The notes: generated by a model from the sequence alone, not told the origin. Shown: positions 17,957-28,097, counted from the first letter of the stretch. The stretch: 64,000 nt of DNA from a bacterium Scap17 (GCA_013376735.1 VINJ01000001.1:2790001-2854000); one strand, 5' to 3'. Made by a program: numbers and translations.

Positions 17957-19180
17957 CTAGCCTTTCGCGGCGCGGGAGTGAGAGCGGCCCGCAGCATCAG
18001 GCGACTGCTCGCGCGCCTCATCCCAGGGCTCATTGGTGGCCGGCTCGGCCAGGAAACGCTCCACCATGGTGTGCGGACAGAAATCTGCCAGCCATGCCTC
18101 GCGAATCGGATAGCCCCCCTCTGCCAGCACCTCGTTCATGCGTCGCGCGAGACCTTCGGCGGAATGCGGCGCGATGGCATGTTCGAGTTCGCCCTTGAGG
18201 ATCTCGCGTATTCCGCCACGACAATCCACTGACACAACCGGCGTGCCGCAGGCCAACGCCTCCATCAGCACGATCCCCATGCCCTCGACACGCGAGCTGA
18301 GCACGAACAGCTTGGCGGCCCGCATCCAGGCATAGGGATTGTCACGCTGACCGGCGAAGATCACCCGCTCGGCGATGCCAAGCCTTTCAGCCTGGGCTTC
18401 CAGGGCTTCACGGCAATTGCCCGCCCCCACGATCACCAGCGGCTCCTTCGGATTGGCCAGGGCATAAGCCTCGAGCAAGAGAGCATGATCTTTCTGCGGC
18501 ACCAGACGCGCCACATTGAGAATGAAGGGCTCAGCGGGGATATCCGGCTCATCCATGGCGGCCTGCTCGCGAATCCGGGAGATCGGGCAGGCATTGACGA
18601 TCGTCTCGATATGCGCCGGTGTCACCCCATGCTGGCGAGCAATGTCTCGTGCCCCTTGCGCCACATCCTCGGATACCGCCACCAGATGCTTGTCCTCCAG
18701 CAGGCAGCGGACAAACATGCGCTGCTTCCACTGCGGGCCGCTGAAGCTGACGCGATTTTCCAGCACGTAACGTGCACGAGGGTCCTTGAACCCCCACACC
18801 TGTTCGAAGGTTCCCAGGCCACGGAAGATGATGCGGTCAACCTTGCCGTGTTCCTGCTCGAATTCCTTTAGCCAAGCGGCAAATTCCTCGCCACCGGCCT
18901 TGCCGACCCACACGAAATTGGAGCGACGGATGACGGGATTGAGCACCAGCCGTGACGCCAGTATCGTCAGGGTGCCGCCGACGGAACGCTGGACGCGCTG
19001 CTGAATCGGCACGATGTGCTGTTGGACGCTGGCATCCTGCGGCTCCAGCACCTGATCACGACCGCGCCAGATGACCATATGTGTCTCGTGATCATTCGCG
19101 GCCAGACTGTCGGCAAGATTGACCGCCACTCGCTCCATGCCACCCATTTTCAGGCTTCTCACTACGACCAGGGTACGCAA
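17957..19180 (-). CDS. Family 4 glycosyltransferase
   Basis: GT-B fold glycosyltransferase of 407 residues. The N-terminal half opens VVRSLKMGGMERVAVNLAD, typical of GT4. The C-terminal half has NVARLVPQKDHALLLEAYAL, VIVGAGNCREALE, VIFAGQRDNPYAWM and SSRVEGMGIVLMEALACGTP, which contains the E-x7-E nucleotide-sugar motif. It likely adds a sugar to a cell-surface glycan at the cytoplasmic face of the inner membrane. Donor and acceptor cannot be told from sequence. It stands alone, with normal high GC, unlike the AT-rich glycan island 2.5 kb away. Confidence 0.85.
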   Translation of the reverse strand: MRTLVVVRSLKMGGMERVAVNLADSLAANDHETHMVIWRGRDQVLEPQDASVQQHIVPIQQRVQRSVGGTLTILASRLVLNPVIRRSNFVWVGKAGGEEFAAWLKEFEQEHGKVDRIIFRGLGTFEQVWGFKDPRARYVLENRVSFSGPQWKQRMFVRCLLEDKHLVAVSEDVAQGARDIARQHGVTPAHIETIVNACPISRIREQAAMDEPDIPAEPFILNVARLVPQKDHALLLEAYALANPKEPLVIVGAGNCREALEAQAERLGIAERVIFAGQRDNPYAWMRAAKLFVLSSRVEGMGIVLMEALACGTPVVSVDCRGGIREILKGELEHAIAPHSAEGLARRMNEVLAEGGYPIREAWLADFCPHTMVERFLAEPATNEPWDEAREQSPDAAGRSHSRAAKG

Positions 19181-19269
19181 GCATCACTCCTTCGAATGTC
19201 CGCCAGTACCGCTTTATGCCGCGCGCAAGACATGCGAAAACGATAGCTGGCGTCGGGTGGGAAAACGAA

Positions 19270-19317
19270 AAATGCAACCCCCGCGTGCCAGTCGCTCGGC
19301 ACACGGGGGTTGCATTT
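19270..19317 (-). terminator. Terminator after uraA
   Basis: Long hairpin with 20-base arms at 19270-19289 and 19298-19317 (one mismatch) and an 8-base loop, followed on the minus strand by a T-rich tract. It lies 60 bases after the uraA stop. Confidence 0.88.
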
Positions 19318-19376
19318 ATCTGAACCGTCATTCGCGGAAATGTTCCTGAGTCCTACCTCTCAGATGACAATGACAA

Positions 19377-20663
19377 TCACTCTCCTTCTTTCGCCGGCGG
19401 CAGAATCAGATTGAGCACGATGCCCAGAATGGCGGCCAGACTCACGCCCTGCAGCGTGAATTGACCACCACCGATCTGCATGCCACCGATTCCGAATACC
19501 AGAATCAATGACGCGATCACCAGATTGCGCGGCGCGGTCAGTGACGCCCCCGCACGTACCAGGGTATTCATGCCGACCACCGCGATCGACCCGAACAGCA
19601 GGCACATGATGCCGCCCATCACCGGCGTGGGAATCGTCTGCAGCACGGCGCCGACCTTGCCGACGAAGGCCAGCGAGATCGCGACACAGGCTGCGACCGT
19701 CATCACCCGCGGATTGAAGTTACGCGTCAGCATCACCGCGCCGGTCACTTCGGAATAGGTGGTATTGGGCGGCCCCCCGAACAGTGACGCCGCCGAGGTC
19801 GCCAGGCCGTCACCGAGCAGCGTGCGATGCAGCCCCGGCTTCTTGAGGTAATCGCGGCGTGTCACCGAGCCGATCGCCACCATATCGCCGATGTGCTCGA
19901 CGGCAGGCGCGATGGCGACGGGAATCATGAACAGGATGGCGGAAAACTCGAAGGTCGGCGCAGTGAAGCTTGGCAGTGCCAGCCACGCAGCCGCATGCAC
20001 CGGCGAGAGATCGATCACTCCCACCAGCAGCCCCAGCACATATCCCGTCAGGATACCGCCGAGGATCGGCACCAGACGTAACATGCCACGTCCGAAGATC
20101 GACAGCACCAGCGTTACGCCAAGACTGGCCAATGACAATGTCAGCGCCAGGGCATGCGAGATGTTGTCGCTGAACTCGCCGGTGGCCATCTGCACCGCCG
20201 TCGGTGCCAGCGCCAGCCCGATGACCATGATCACCGGCCCGACCACGACAGCCGGCAGCAGGCGGTGCACGATGCCGACACCCTTGAGACGAATGCATTG
20301 TGCCAGCAGCACATAGACCAGCCCCGCGACGAACAAACCGCCCATGGTGGCAGGGATGCCGAAGTTGGCGACCGAGCTCTGGATGGGTGCAATGAAGGCA
20401 AACGATGAGGCGAGGAAGACCGGCACGCTGGCCTTGGTCACGCACTGGAAGACCAGGGTGCCGACACCGGCCGTGAACAGGGCGACGTTGGGATCAAGCC
20501 CGGTCAGCAGCGGGACCAGTACCAGTGCACCAAAGGCGACGAACAGCATCTGCGCGCCGGTGACGAGGGTCGTCAGCGAGAACCCTTCCTGTTCCGGCAA
20601 GGGCACATGGGCAGACGACGCATGGGGAGAGGAGGTATCAGAGGACGGTGATGAAGACGACAT
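19377..20663 (-). CDS. uraA: Uracil permease UraA (NCS2 family)
   Basis: Proton-coupled uracil importer of the inner membrane, 428 residues, with about 14 hydrophobic segments. Family marks are FSLTTLVTGAQMLFVAFGALVL at the start, IMVIGLALAPTAV, AIAPAVEHIGDMVAIG with the substrate-binding Glu, and GDGLATSAASLFGGPPNTTYSE. The start at 20663 leaves a Ser-rich N-terminal tail of about 25 residues. It lies downstream of upp, the enzyme that converts the imported uracil to UMP, with a terminator-like hairpin between them. Confidence 0.93.
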   Translation of the reverse strand: MSSSSPSSDTSSPHASSAHVPLPEQEGFSLTTLVTGAQMLFVAFGALVLVPLLTGLDPNVALFTAGVGTLVFQCVTKASVPVFLASSFAFIAPIQSSVANFGIPATMGGLFVAGLVYVLLAQCIRLKGVGIVHRLLPAVVVGPVIMVIGLALAPTAVQMATGEFSDNISHALALTLSLASLGVTLVLSIFGRGMLRLVPILGGILTGYVLGLLVGVIDLSPVHAAAWLALPSFTAPTFEFSAILFMIPVAIAPAVEHIGDMVAIGSVTRRDYLKKPGLHRTLLGDGLATSAASLFGGPPNTTYSEVTGAVMLTRNFNPRVMTVAACVAISLAFVGKVGAVLQTIPTPVMGGIMCLLFGSIAVVGMNTLVRAGASLTAPRNLVIASLILVFGIGGMQIGGGQFTLQGVSLAAILGIVLNLILPPAKEGE

Positions 20664-20738
20664 GGCAGCACTTCTTTTCACGGGCGGAGGAGTCAACCGC
20701 CTGATCCTGACTGCTCAGACAGGTCAGACAGATACAAA

Positions 20739-20766
20739 AACGCCCCGCGCAGATGCGCAGGGCGTT
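20739..20766 (-). terminator. Hairpin between upp and uraA
   Basis: Arms at 20739-20750 and 20755-20766 with one mismatch and a 4-base loop; on the minus strand it is followed by TTTTTG. It probably lowers read-through from upp into uraA. Confidence 0.75.
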
Positions 20767-20784
20767 GTCATCTCTGGCGGGCGC

Positions 20785-21414
20785 TCAGCGCGTGCCGAAG
20801 ATCTTGTCACCGGCATCGCCGAGACCCGGCACGATGTAACCGTTCTCGTCGAGACGGTCATCGACGGAGGCGGTGTAGATCTCGATGTCCGGGTAGGATT
20901 CCTGCACCTTGGCGATCCCCTCAGGCGCCGCGACCAGCACGATGACCTTGATCTGCTGGCAGCCCTTGGCCTTGAGCATGTCCAGCGTGGCGATCATGGA
21001 GCCGCCGGTCGCCAGCATCGGGTCGATCACGATGGCCAGACGCTCGTCGAGATCTGACACGAACTTCTCGAAATACGGCACCGGCTCCAGCGTCTCCTCA
21101 TCACGGTACAGACCCACGACGCTGATGCGTGCCGGGGGAATCAGGTCCGTCACGCCATCCAGCATGCCCAGGCCGGCGCGCAGGATCGGGACGATGGTCA
21201 CTTTCTTGCCCTTGATGGTCTGGACATCCAGCTCGTTGCCGCTCCAGGCATCAATGGTGGTAGTTTCCAGCTCCAGGTCCTGGGTTGCCTCATAGGTCAA
21301 CAGCTTGGCGACCTCACTGGCCAGCTCACGGAAGCTCTTGGTGCTGATGCCTGCTGCACGCATCAGGCCAAGCTTGTGCTGGACCAGTGGATGATTGATG
21401 GCATGGACGCTCAT
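20785..21414 (-). CDS. upp: Uracil phosphoribosyltransferase Upp
   Basis: Pyrimidine salvage enzyme that makes UMP from uracil and PRPP. The 209 residues match the family exactly. [14 protein letters not shown] is near the middle, the PRPP-binding loop is [15 protein letters not shown], and the uracil-contacting C-terminus reads [16 protein letters not shown]. An AAGAGG ribosome site precedes the ATG. It is first in the upp-uraA pair. Confidence 0.97.
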   Translation of the reverse strand: MSVHAINHPLVQHKLGLMRAAGISTKSFRELASEVAKLLTYEATQDLELETTTIDAWSGNELDVQTIKGKKVTIVPILRAGLGMLDGVTDLIPPARISVVGLYRDEETLEPVPYFEKFVSDLDERLAIVIDPMLATGGSMIATLDMLKAKGCQQIKVIVLVAAPEGIAKVQESYPDIEIYTASVDDRLDENGYIVPGLGDAGDKIFGTR

Positions 21415-21677
21415 GGAAATACCTCTTGGGACATAAGATGGTGCAAACGATACGCAGCACTACCCCCGCCGGCTCGGACGATAGCAGCGGGAGGCTGGTA
21501 AATTGAGCGCATTCTAGCGGAAGCAGGCTTACAAGTTAAGTACCACCACCCTGCCCTCCTTACCTTTAGCCGGAAGGGCCAAGCCTACGTCAGTAGCACA
21601 ATCCTCGCGCTGAGCAGATTTCCAGAGTTGTTTTTTGTAACCGAACAGTAAATGCTCTAAGAGAAAACCTTACAGCA

Positions 21678-21706
21678 TTGATTAGAAAGCACACAAACAT
21701 TATCAT
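21678..21706 (+). promoter_or_regulatory. Sigma-70 promoter of the GT8 gene
   Basis: TTGATT at 21678-21683, a 17-base spacer, then TATCAT at 21701-21706, in an AT-rich stretch. It ends about 37 bases before the start codon. The match is good but AT-rich sequence gives such matches easily. Confidence 0.45.
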
Positions 21707-21743
21707 ATATAATTATCAAAAGTAATTTACACGAGAGAAATTG

Positions 21744-22676
21744 ATGCTACCTATATTTATATCATGCGATGAAAATTATGCCGCACATCTAGCCACTACT
21801 ATTATATCGGCAATCATCAATTGTAAAGAGCCTGAAAAGCTCAAATTTATCATTGGCGACGCTGGGCTTAAAGCAGAAACAAGATCAACATTGACATCCA
21901 TGATAGAAAAACATGGATCTCATGTGGCATTTGTTTATCTAGACGATAGTAAATTTAGTGGCCTGAAAATAAAGCGCTACGGCAAGTCAATTTACTTCAG
22001 ATTCTATCTTGATGAATTGCTTGATAATGAAGAACTAGTTCTATGCTTGGATTGTGACACTGTTGTCGTCGGCGATTTATTGGACATATACAGGGAAACC
22101 AGTGGGAAAAGCTTCACAATTGCTGCCGTGGAAAATATCGGTAGATCTCCATATAGTCGCCTTGGTTTGAAAAAAGGTGATTACTTCAACTGTGGATTAA
22201 TGCTTATCAATATGAAGCAGTGGAAAGAAGAAAAAATAGGAAAGAGAGGGCTGGAGTTTTTATTAGCTCACCCTGAATTGTGTGCACACAATGAACAATG
22301 CGCAATCAACAAAGTCGCCCAAGGGGAATGGTATCGTCTTCCGTTGACTTGGAATGCTCAACGACCTGCCTATAAAATTTTAGAAAAGCGTATGACCGAG
22401 CAGCATAGAGATAAAAATGAATTTTTGAAATCAATTCAGGAACCGATCATGGTTCACTATATGGGGAAAAACAGTAAACCTTGGAATACGCACAGCTTGC
22501 ATCCATTGAAGGTATTATATACTATTTATCGCCACAAAACTCCATGGCCGGTTAAAATCCAGAAAACGGCACTACACAAGAAATTAAAGTTTTATACATC
22601 ACTACAGAAACTATTTATCTACAAAAAAAGAAAAAAAATGAGCAAAAACTTGATTGATGCACATAAAAAAGCTTAA
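21744..22676 (+). CDS. Family 8 glycosyltransferase
   Basis: Retaining GT-A glycosyltransferase of 310 residues, related to LPS galactosyl/glucosyltransferases. The metal-binding DxD motif is D103-C-D105 in LCLDCDTVVVGDLL. YFNCGLMLINMKQW (about 146-159), NEQCAIN and VHYMGKNSKPWN complete the family pattern. The C-terminal 40 residues are very basic, fitting attachment to the membrane surface. The gene is AT-rich with codon use unlike its neighbours, which suggests acquisition by transfer. The ATG at 21744 follows a GAGAG site. Donor and acceptor sugars are not predictable. Confidence 0.88.
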   Translation: MLPIFISCDENYAAHLATTIISAIINCKEPEKLKFIIGDAGLKAETRSTLTSMIEKHGSHVAFVYLDDSKFSGLKIKRYGKSIYFRFYLDELLDNEELVLCLDCDTVVVGDLLDIYRETSGKSFTIAAVENIGRSPYSRLGLKKGDYFNCGLMLINMKQWKEEKIGKRGLEFLLAHPELCAHNEQCAINKVAQGEWYRLPLTWNAQRPAYKILEKRMTEQHRDKNEFLKSIQEPIMVHYMGKNSKPWNTHSLHPLKVLYTIYRHKTPWPVKIQKTALHKKLKFYTSLQKLFIYKKRKKMSKNLIDAHKKA

Positions 22677-22678
22677 CC

Positions 22679-22709
22679 ATGGTTGGCGCGAAACTAAAGC
22701 GCCAACCAT
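22679..22709 (+). terminator. Hairpin after the GT8 gene
   Basis: Perfect 11-base arms at 22679-22689 and 22699-22709, starting two bases after the stop codon. There is no T run, so termination strength is uncertain. The following 240 bases to the sulfotransferase are AT-rich and hold no gene that I can see. Confidence 0.5.
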
Positions 22710-22952
22710 AATAGCTAGAGCCTATCAAATATACCAATGCATAATCACAACAATATACTCAACACACACATTAGGATGTTGCTCATATCTCATACTTTAG
22801 CCCCTTTCCTCACTATCCTATCGACTAAAAACCACTCTATGCAAAAACCATGGAACTATACATAGAGCATTGTAATTCCATCATCCTGTAGGCATAGTCG
22901 TATATTCTCAACTAAAATACCGGTGACTAAATCATAGCACCAAACACTTAAC

Positions 22953-23771
22953 ATGAATGCAGGGCCGAAAAAGATGATCATAAAAAGCTTGGTAAAACAT
23001 AAAGTCACACTAGGCAAGTACGCAGAGCATTATATAAAGAAAGGCTACAATGCATTGCCATCATATTTCTCGAAACCCCTAAAAACCGATACATCATTCA
23101 CATTCATTGTCGGGTGCGGCCATAGTGGAACAACGCTAATGGCCGCCAAGCTGAGCAACCATACAGCTATACTCGGTATTGGTAGAGAGACTGGTGTATT
23201 ATCACAGGGACGTCACTCCCTTTCATCCATCAAAGCCATACTACGTGAGTGGGATTATTTTGCCGAGTTTTATGGTCACAGTTGTATTCTGGAAAAAACA
23301 CCAAAACATATTTATTCCTATGAACGCGTGCAAAAAGTATTAACAAAAAATAAGTTCATCGTCATGACTCGAAACCCTCTGGACACAATAGCCTCACTTT
23401 ACAAGCGCTTTGGAGATATAGAATACTGTATTGAAAGATGGAACTACGACAATAGTAAAGCGCTTGAATTACGAAACAAAAACAATGTTTTATTTGTAAA
23501 ATACGAAGAACTTACAGAAGACCCAGAAAAGACACTCAACACTACGCTTCATTTTCTAGGCTATGACTATGAAAGCAGCATACTGGAAACAGAAGATACA
23601 ATATACAATAAAACCTCTCAAAAAAGAAACATGAAAGTGCGTGAAGAACAAGTAAGCCAAGCGATCAAACCAAACAGGGATGGATGGAAAAAAATACTCA
23701 ACAAAGAACAATCTGCCTACATCATGTCAAGAGTGAGAGAAGTTTCAAGCACACTAGGATACTCAGTATAG
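22953..23771 (+). CDS. Sulfotransferase family protein
   Basis: PAPS-dependent sulfotransferase fold, 272 residues. The 5'-phosphosulfate loop is FIVGCGHSGTTLM at 51-63. The 3'-phosphate site is VMTRNPLDTIASLYKRF with Arg140 and Ser148. It would transfer sulfate to a carbohydrate or other surface acceptor in the cytoplasm; the acceptor is unknown. An alternative ATG at 22974 has a better ribosome site (AGGG) and would remove seven residues. The gene is AT-rich like GT8 and GT25, and with them suggests a sulfated surface glycan. Confidence 0.82.
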   Translation: MNAGPKKMIIKSLVKHKVTLGKYAEHYIKKGYNALPSYFSKPLKTDTSFTFIVGCGHSGTTLMAAKLSNHTAILGIGRETGVLSQGRHSLSSIKAILREWDYFAEFYGHSCILEKTPKHIYSYERVQKVLTKNKFIVMTRNPLDTIASLYKRFGDIEYCIERWNYDNSKALELRNKNNVLFVKYEELTEDPEKTLNTTLHFLGYDYESSILETEDTIYNKTSQKRNMKVREEQVSQAIKPNRDGWKKILNKEQSAYIMSRVREVSSTLGYSV

Positions 23772-23790
23772 CCTCAATCAACCGTTATAC

Positions 23791-23832
23791 TTATCCCGGA
23801 TTAGAGAAACCACAAGTCCACATCCGGGATAA
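23791..23832. repeat. Inverted repeat between convergent island genes
   Basis: Perfect 11-base arms TTATCCCGGAT (23791-23801) and its complement (23822-23832) with a 20-base loop. It lies between the convergent sulfotransferase and GT25 genes. It may be a weak bidirectional terminator, since neither side has a long T run. Confidence 0.5.
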
Positions 23833-23859
23833 TAAAAGACAGGAAAGTTTACTGCACAT

Positions 23860-24531
23860 TTACAGCCAACGCATACACAGAGTACGCCAGATATCTCTTT
23901 TTAGTGCGCCAGACTGTTTCGAGAAGTTATTATCCCAATAACGCCTATCTTTAACACTAGCCCCTCCTTTCCTTTTGACGCGATTCTCAAAGATATCGCT
24001 TTTCATCTCCTCTTCTGGTTGTTGAGCCGAAATCATCGGATAAACTGAATAAGACTTCACTGCATTACAATAATGCGTATCGATCGGAGTGCCATCAAAC
24101 TGCTGCCTTACCAGATTCTTGCACCCTAGTCGTGAAAGTACATATGCATGTGTTCCTGTTAGTCGCGCACGTACAACATTAGGAAAGGGAATCAACCACA
24201 TACGCCCCAACATGCCTCCGAGATATAAAATCTCAGGCTGCTTGAGTTTTAAAAAAGCATTAGCCCGTTGTATCACTTCATGTTTAAAGCTTAGTAACGT
24301 CGCATCATCTTCCAAGATTAAAACTCTTTCATAACCTCGCTCAATAGCCATGGCCGCACAGGCCTGGTGTGACTCATAGCAACCTCGCTCAGGATCTTCA
24401 GAGTCGCGTTCAGCAAGGTAGAACTCTATATCAAGGCCTAATGGCGCAAACTCTTCAAGCAGCATTTGGCGTCGATCTTTTCGCTCGACAAGACTGATAC
24501 AGAAAACTCCATCGACATCCAATGTAGACAT
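23860..24531 (-). CDS. Family 25 glycosyltransferase
   Basis: LPS/LOS-type glycosyltransferase of 223 residues. The N-terminus VFCISLVERKDRRQMLLEEF and the block GCYESHQACAAMAIERGYER with VLILEDDATLL (about 71-81) are the GT25 signature. The C-terminal FSKQSGALKRDIWRTLCM resembles the tails of membrane-surface sugar transferases. It sits 38 bases downstream of ung on the same strand, but its AT-rich composition groups it with the GT8 and sulfotransferase genes. It may be transcribed by read-through from the purine-ung operon. Confidence 0.85.
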   Translation of the reverse strand: MSTLDVDGVFCISLVERKDRRQMLLEEFAPLGLDIEFYLAERDSEDPERGCYESHQACAAMAIERGYERVLILEDDATLLSFKHEVIQRANAFLKLKQPEILYLGGMLGRMWLIPFPNVVRARLTGTHAYVLSRLGCKNLVRQQFDGTPIDTHYCNAVKSYSVYPMISAQQPEEEMKSDIFENRVKRKGGASVKDRRYWDNNFSKQSGALKRDIWRTLCMRWL

Positions 24532-24569
24532 GGCCTGCTCCGTCCATGATGACGTTCTAGGAATGATAC

Positions 24570-25280
24570 TTACTCACTGGAAGGCAACTGCCAGTCGATC
24601 GGCTTTTCCCCACGCGCTTCCAGCCAGGCGTTGGCTTGCGAGAAGTGGCGAGAGCCGAAGAAACCGCGGTGCGCTGCGAGGGGGGATGGGTGTGGCGCGT
24701 GGAGCACCAGGTGCTTCTGGGTGTCCACAGCGCGGGCCTTCTTCTGGGCATGACTGCCCCAGAGCAGGAAGACGACACCCTGGCAGTGCTGGTTGATCAC
24801 GTCGATGGCGCGGTCGGTGAATTGCTCCCATCCCTGCTTCTGATGCGAGGCGGCCTTGCCCTGCTCGACGGTCAGCACGCTGTTGAGGAGCAAGACGCCC
24901 TGCTTCGCCCAACTCTCGAGGAAACCGTGATCGACGGGTTCGACGCCGACATCGGTGGCCAGTTCCTTGTAGATGTTCTTCAGCGAAGGCGGCGGGCGCA
25001 CCCCGGGTCGTACCGAGAAGCACAGTCCGTGCGCCTGGCCCGGGCCGTGATACGGGTCCTGCCCGAGAATCACGACCTTGACGTTGGAGAGCGGCGTCAG
25101 CCAGAAGGCACGGAACCAGTCATCGGAATGCGGATAGATGACCTTGCCGGCATCTTTCTCGGCGCGCAGAAAGTTGCGCAGACGCTGCATGTAGTCAGCC
25201 TGAAACTCAGGGCCAAGATGCGCCTGCCAATCGGCAGGCAGCACCTCGGAGCGGCCACTCGCGGCAGTCTCCAACGGCAT
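24570..25280 (-). CDS. ung: Uracil-DNA glycosylase Ung
   Basis: Family 1 enzyme that removes uracil from DNA. The water-activating loop is GQDPYHGP with Asp75, followed by [10 protein letters not shown] and [20 protein letters not shown] and the DNA-intercalating loop [20 protein letters not shown] complete the pattern. Start 25280 gives 236 residues, close to the family norm, and lies two bases before the gpt stop in gene order, so the genes are co-transcribed. A longer frame over gpt is rejected. Confidence 0.97.
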   Translation of the reverse strand: MPLETAASGRSEVLPADWQAHLGPEFQADYMQRLRNFLRAEKDAGKVIYPHSDDWFRAFWLTPLSNVKVVILGQDPYHGPGQAHGLCFSVRPGVRPPPSLKNIYKELATDVGVEPVDHGFLESWAKQGVLLLNSVLTVEQGKAASHQKQGWEQFTDRAIDVINQHCQGVVFLLWGSHAQKKARAVDTQKHLVLHAPHPSPLAAHRGFFGSRHFSQANAWLEARGEKPIDWQLPSSE

Positions 25281-25281
25281 G

Positions 25282-25779
25282 TCAGCTATCGCTCTCTTGC
25301 TTCTTGAGCTGCTCGGCGATCGGCTCGACGTAGGCGATACCCATGTCCCACGGGAACTGGATCCAGCAGTTCTGCGGCACTTCGGTGATGAAGCCATCGA
25401 CCAGCGGACGCCCTTCCGGCTTGGCATAGACGGTCACGAAGTGCGCCTTGGGCAGCATGTCACGGACCGCGCGTGCGGTATTGCCGGTGTCGACCAGGTC
25501 ATCGACCAGCAGCCAGCCGTCACCATCGTGATTGACGCCCTTGACCACTTCCAGACCACCCTGCTCCATGTGGTCGTGATAGCTCTTGATGCACACGGTA
25601 TCGATGTGGCGGATACCCAGCTCGCGGGCGATCAGGCCGGCCGGAATCAGGCCACCGCGGGTGATGGCGATGATGCCCTTGTAATCGCGACCGCTGAGGT
25701 CGTGACATAGCGCGCGCACATCACGGTGCAGCAGATCCCAGGAGACGATGAAGTGGTCGTGGTAGCGTTCGGAAGACAT
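25282..25779 (-). CDS. gpt: Xanthine-guanine phosphoribosyltransferase Gpt
   Basis: Purine salvage enzyme of 165 residues, close in length and sequence to E. coli Gpt. It has [38 protein letters not shown], the PRPP loop [16 protein letters not shown], and the C-terminal [16 protein letters not shown]. The start at 25779 matches the E. coli N-terminus; the longer frame upstream is not supported. It lies between apt and ung on the same strand. Confidence 0.93.
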   Translation of the reverse strand: MSSERYHDHFIVSWDLLHRDVRALCHDLSGRDYKGIIAITRGGLIPAGLIARELGIRHIDTVCIKSYHDHMEQGGLEVVKGVNHDGDGWLLVDDLVDTGNTARAVRDMLPKAHFVTVYAKPEGRPLVDGFITEVPQNCWIQFPWDMGIAYVEPIAEQLKKQESDS

Positions 25780-25950
25780 GTGGGTCACTCGCAATGACGA
25801 AACAGAAAGAAAGCATGGTGGCTGGCGCGCCACCGCACAAGGGGAAGATCCACCCAGCCACGCTGGAGCGCGGACAAGGGCCTCGGATTCGCTGCCCGCA
25901 GCAACGACGATGGCCCTGCCGAAAGACAGGGCCATCGCGTCAAGCCGGCA

Positions 25951-26496
25951 TTACTCGGATTCGGTGAAGCTGCACGCCGCGAAGACGCTGTGGCCTTCTT
26001 CACGAATGCGCGCGGAGCCGCCGATTTCCGGCAGATCGATGATGGCTGCCGTCTCGACGACCACACCACCGGTGCGCTCGATCAGCTTGCAGGCCGCCAG
26101 CATGGTGCCGCCGGTGGCGATCAGGTCATCCATCACCAGGATGCGATCGCCTTCACGGAAGGCATCGGAGTGCAGCTCGACGGTGGACTCACCGTATTCC
26201 AGCGTGTAGGTCTCGCTGATGGTCTTGAACGGCAGCTTGCCCTTCTTGCGCACCGGCACGAAGCTGCAGCCCAGCTCGTAGGCCAACGGTGCGCCGATGA
26301 TGAAGCCACGTGCATCGATGGCGGCGATGGCGTCGATTTCCATCTCCTGATAGCGGTGCACGAAGGAGTCGATCAGCTTGCGGAATGCGGCGGAATTCTG
26401 CAGTACCGGCGTGATGTCACGGAAGTTGACGCCTTCCTGGGGCCAGTCCGGCACGGTGCGGATGACAGACTTGATGTAGTCACTGTAGATGCTCAT
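25951..26496 (-). CDS. apt: Adenine phosphoribosyltransferase Apt
   Basis: Converts adenine and PRPP to AMP. The 181 residues contain [18 protein letters not shown] near the N-terminus, [32 protein letters not shown] and the PRPP-binding loop [17 protein letters not shown]. The ATG overlaps the stop of the upstream purine permease by one base (TAATG), so uptake and salvage are translationally linked. Confidence 0.97.
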   Translation of the reverse strand: MSIYSDYIKSVIRTVPDWPQEGVNFRDITPVLQNSAAFRKLIDSFVHRYQEMEIDAIAAIDARGFIIGAPLAYELGCSFVPVRKKGKLPFKTISETYTLEYGESTVELHSDAFREGDRILVMDDLIATGGTMLAACKLIERTGGVVVETAAIIDLPEIGGSARIREEGHSVFAACSFTESE

Positions 26497-27797
26497 TAGA
26501 GGGCTCCGTCGAGGAACAGGTATTTGCAGGCGAACAGGATGGCGAGAATCACCAGCCCCGGGCTCAGATCACGATAACGGCCGGAGAACAGCTTGATCAC
26601 GGCGTAGCTGATGAAGCCCAGCGCGATCCCGTTGGCAATCGAGTAGGTCAGCGGCATCACCAGGGTGGCGATCACCACCGGTGCCGCTTCAGTAATGTCG
26701 TTCCAGTCGATGCGTGCCAGGCCACCCGTCATCAAGCAGGCGACATACAGCAGCGCACCGGCAGTGGCGAAGGCCGGAATCGAGGTCGCCAGCGGCGACA
26801 GGAACAGACTGACGAGAAACAGGCCGGCAACGACCACGGCCGTCAGGCCGGTACGTCCGCCGGCGGCCACGCCGGTGGCAGATTCGATGTAGCTGGTCAC
26901 GTTCGAGGTGCCCATGACAGAGCCGACCATGGTGGCACTGGAGTCGGCCATCAAGGCCCGTCCCAGGCGTGGCAGGTGGCCACGCTCATTGGTCAGGCCA
27001 GCCTGCTGGGAGACAGCGATCAGCGTGCCCGAGGTGTCGAACAGATCGACGAACAGGAAGGCGAAGATGATCGACACCATGCCCAGATTGAAGGCGCCGG
27101 CGATATCGAGCTCCGCCAATGTCGGCAGCATGCTCGGCGGCATCGAGGCAAAGCCGTGGAAGTCATTGTTGCCGGTCAGGGTCGCCAGCAGAGTCACGAC
27201 AAGAATGCCGATCATCACCGCACCGATCACCTTGCGGTAGGACAGCGCGACGATCAAAAAGAACGAGAGCAATGCATACATGGCCGCCGGCGAAGACAGA
27301 TCGCCCAGCGTGACCAGCGTGCCCGGGGCGTCGACGACGATGCCGCTGCCCTGCAGGGCGATGATCGCCATGAACAGGCCGATGCCTGCGGCGATGCCGG
27401 TCTTCAGCGAGGCGGGAATGGCATTGATGATCCACTCGCGAATCTTGAAGGCGGACAGCAGGAAAAAGCTCACCCCGGACAGGAATACCGCGCCCAGCGC
27501 GACCTGCCAGGGCACGCCCATCTGACCGGCGACCGTATAGGTGAAGAAGGCCGTCAGCCCCATGCCCGGCGCCAGCGCGATCGGGTAGTTGGCGTAGAGC
27601 CCCATGACCAGACAGCCGATGGCTGCCGCCAGACAGGTCGCGACGAACACGGCGCCGTGATCCATGCCGGTGGAGGCCAGCATCGAGGGGGCCACGAAGA
27701 TGATATAGGCCATCGCGAGGAAGGAGGTAAATCCTGCGATGACTTCGGTACGCACATTGGTACCGTGCTCGGAGAGCTTGAAAAGACGTTCCAGCAT
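26496..27797 (-). CDS. NCS2-family purine permease (AzgA/GhxP/AdeP type)
   Basis: Inner-membrane proton-coupled importer of adenine or guanine/hypoxanthine, 433 residues. It opens [20 protein letters not shown], with [37 protein letters not shown], the binding-site block [16 protein letters not shown] and [21 protein letters not shown]. The 27797 start follows an AGGGG site. Its overlap with apt suggests adenine or broad purine uptake, but substrate choice between subgroups is not settled here. Confidence 0.92.
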   Translation of the reverse strand: MLERLFKLSEHGTNVRTEVIAGFTSFLAMAYIIFVAPSMLASTGMDHGAVFVATCLAAAIGCLVMGLYANYPIALAPGMGLTAFFTYTVAGQMGVPWQVALGAVFLSGVSFFLLSAFKIREWIINAIPASLKTGIAAGIGLFMAIIALQGSGIVVDAPGTLVTLGDLSSPAAMYALLSFFLIVALSYRKVIGAVMIGILVVTLLATLTGNNDFHGFASMPPSMLPTLAELDIAGAFNLGMVSIIFAFLFVDLFDTSGTLIAVSQQAGLTNERGHLPRLGRALMADSSATMVGSVMGTSNVTSYIESATGVAAGGRTGLTAVVVAGLFLVSLFLSPLATSIPAFATAGALLYVACLMTGGLARIDWNDITEAAPVVIATLVMPLTYSIANGIALGFISYAVIKLFSGRYRDLSPGLVILAILFACKYLFLDGAL

Positions 27798-28097
27798 TGA
27801 GGTAGCCCCTATCCTAGAGCAGTGCCTATCCGGCAAGGCGCAGTGGTCGATGATTGTCAGAATCAGCAGATCAAGACGAACTCGCTCGGACAGGTATGCC
27901 GCACAGGGCGTTGGATGACGCTTTTCCCCTGTTCAGCCTGCCTGAACCACGATGCCCCGCCGGCGGCAGGGCATCGAAAGGCGCAACATGGTACCCAAAG
28001 GTCTGCAGCGAATCGAGCATTCCCGGCATATTTCCTGACCAGTCAGACGAGTACTGGCATCCTGCCAGTGAGGTGATCCGCTGCAGACCTGCAAGCC
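27798..28097. other. Gap upstream of the purine permease operon
   Basis: About 300 bases without a gene. A small hairpin ACTGGCA-tcc-TGCCAGT lies near 28052-28068, just beyond the riboflavin synthase stop. It lacks a T run. No purine-riboswitch core was recognised upstream of the permease. Confidence 0.4.

Noticed and set aside
22711-22952. Possible small gene in the AT-rich gap between GT8 and the sulfotransferase
   Set aside because: No open frame with a ribosome site and no family similarity was found.
27798-27960. Purine riboswitch before the purine permease
   Set aside because: The conserved three-way-junction elements are not present.
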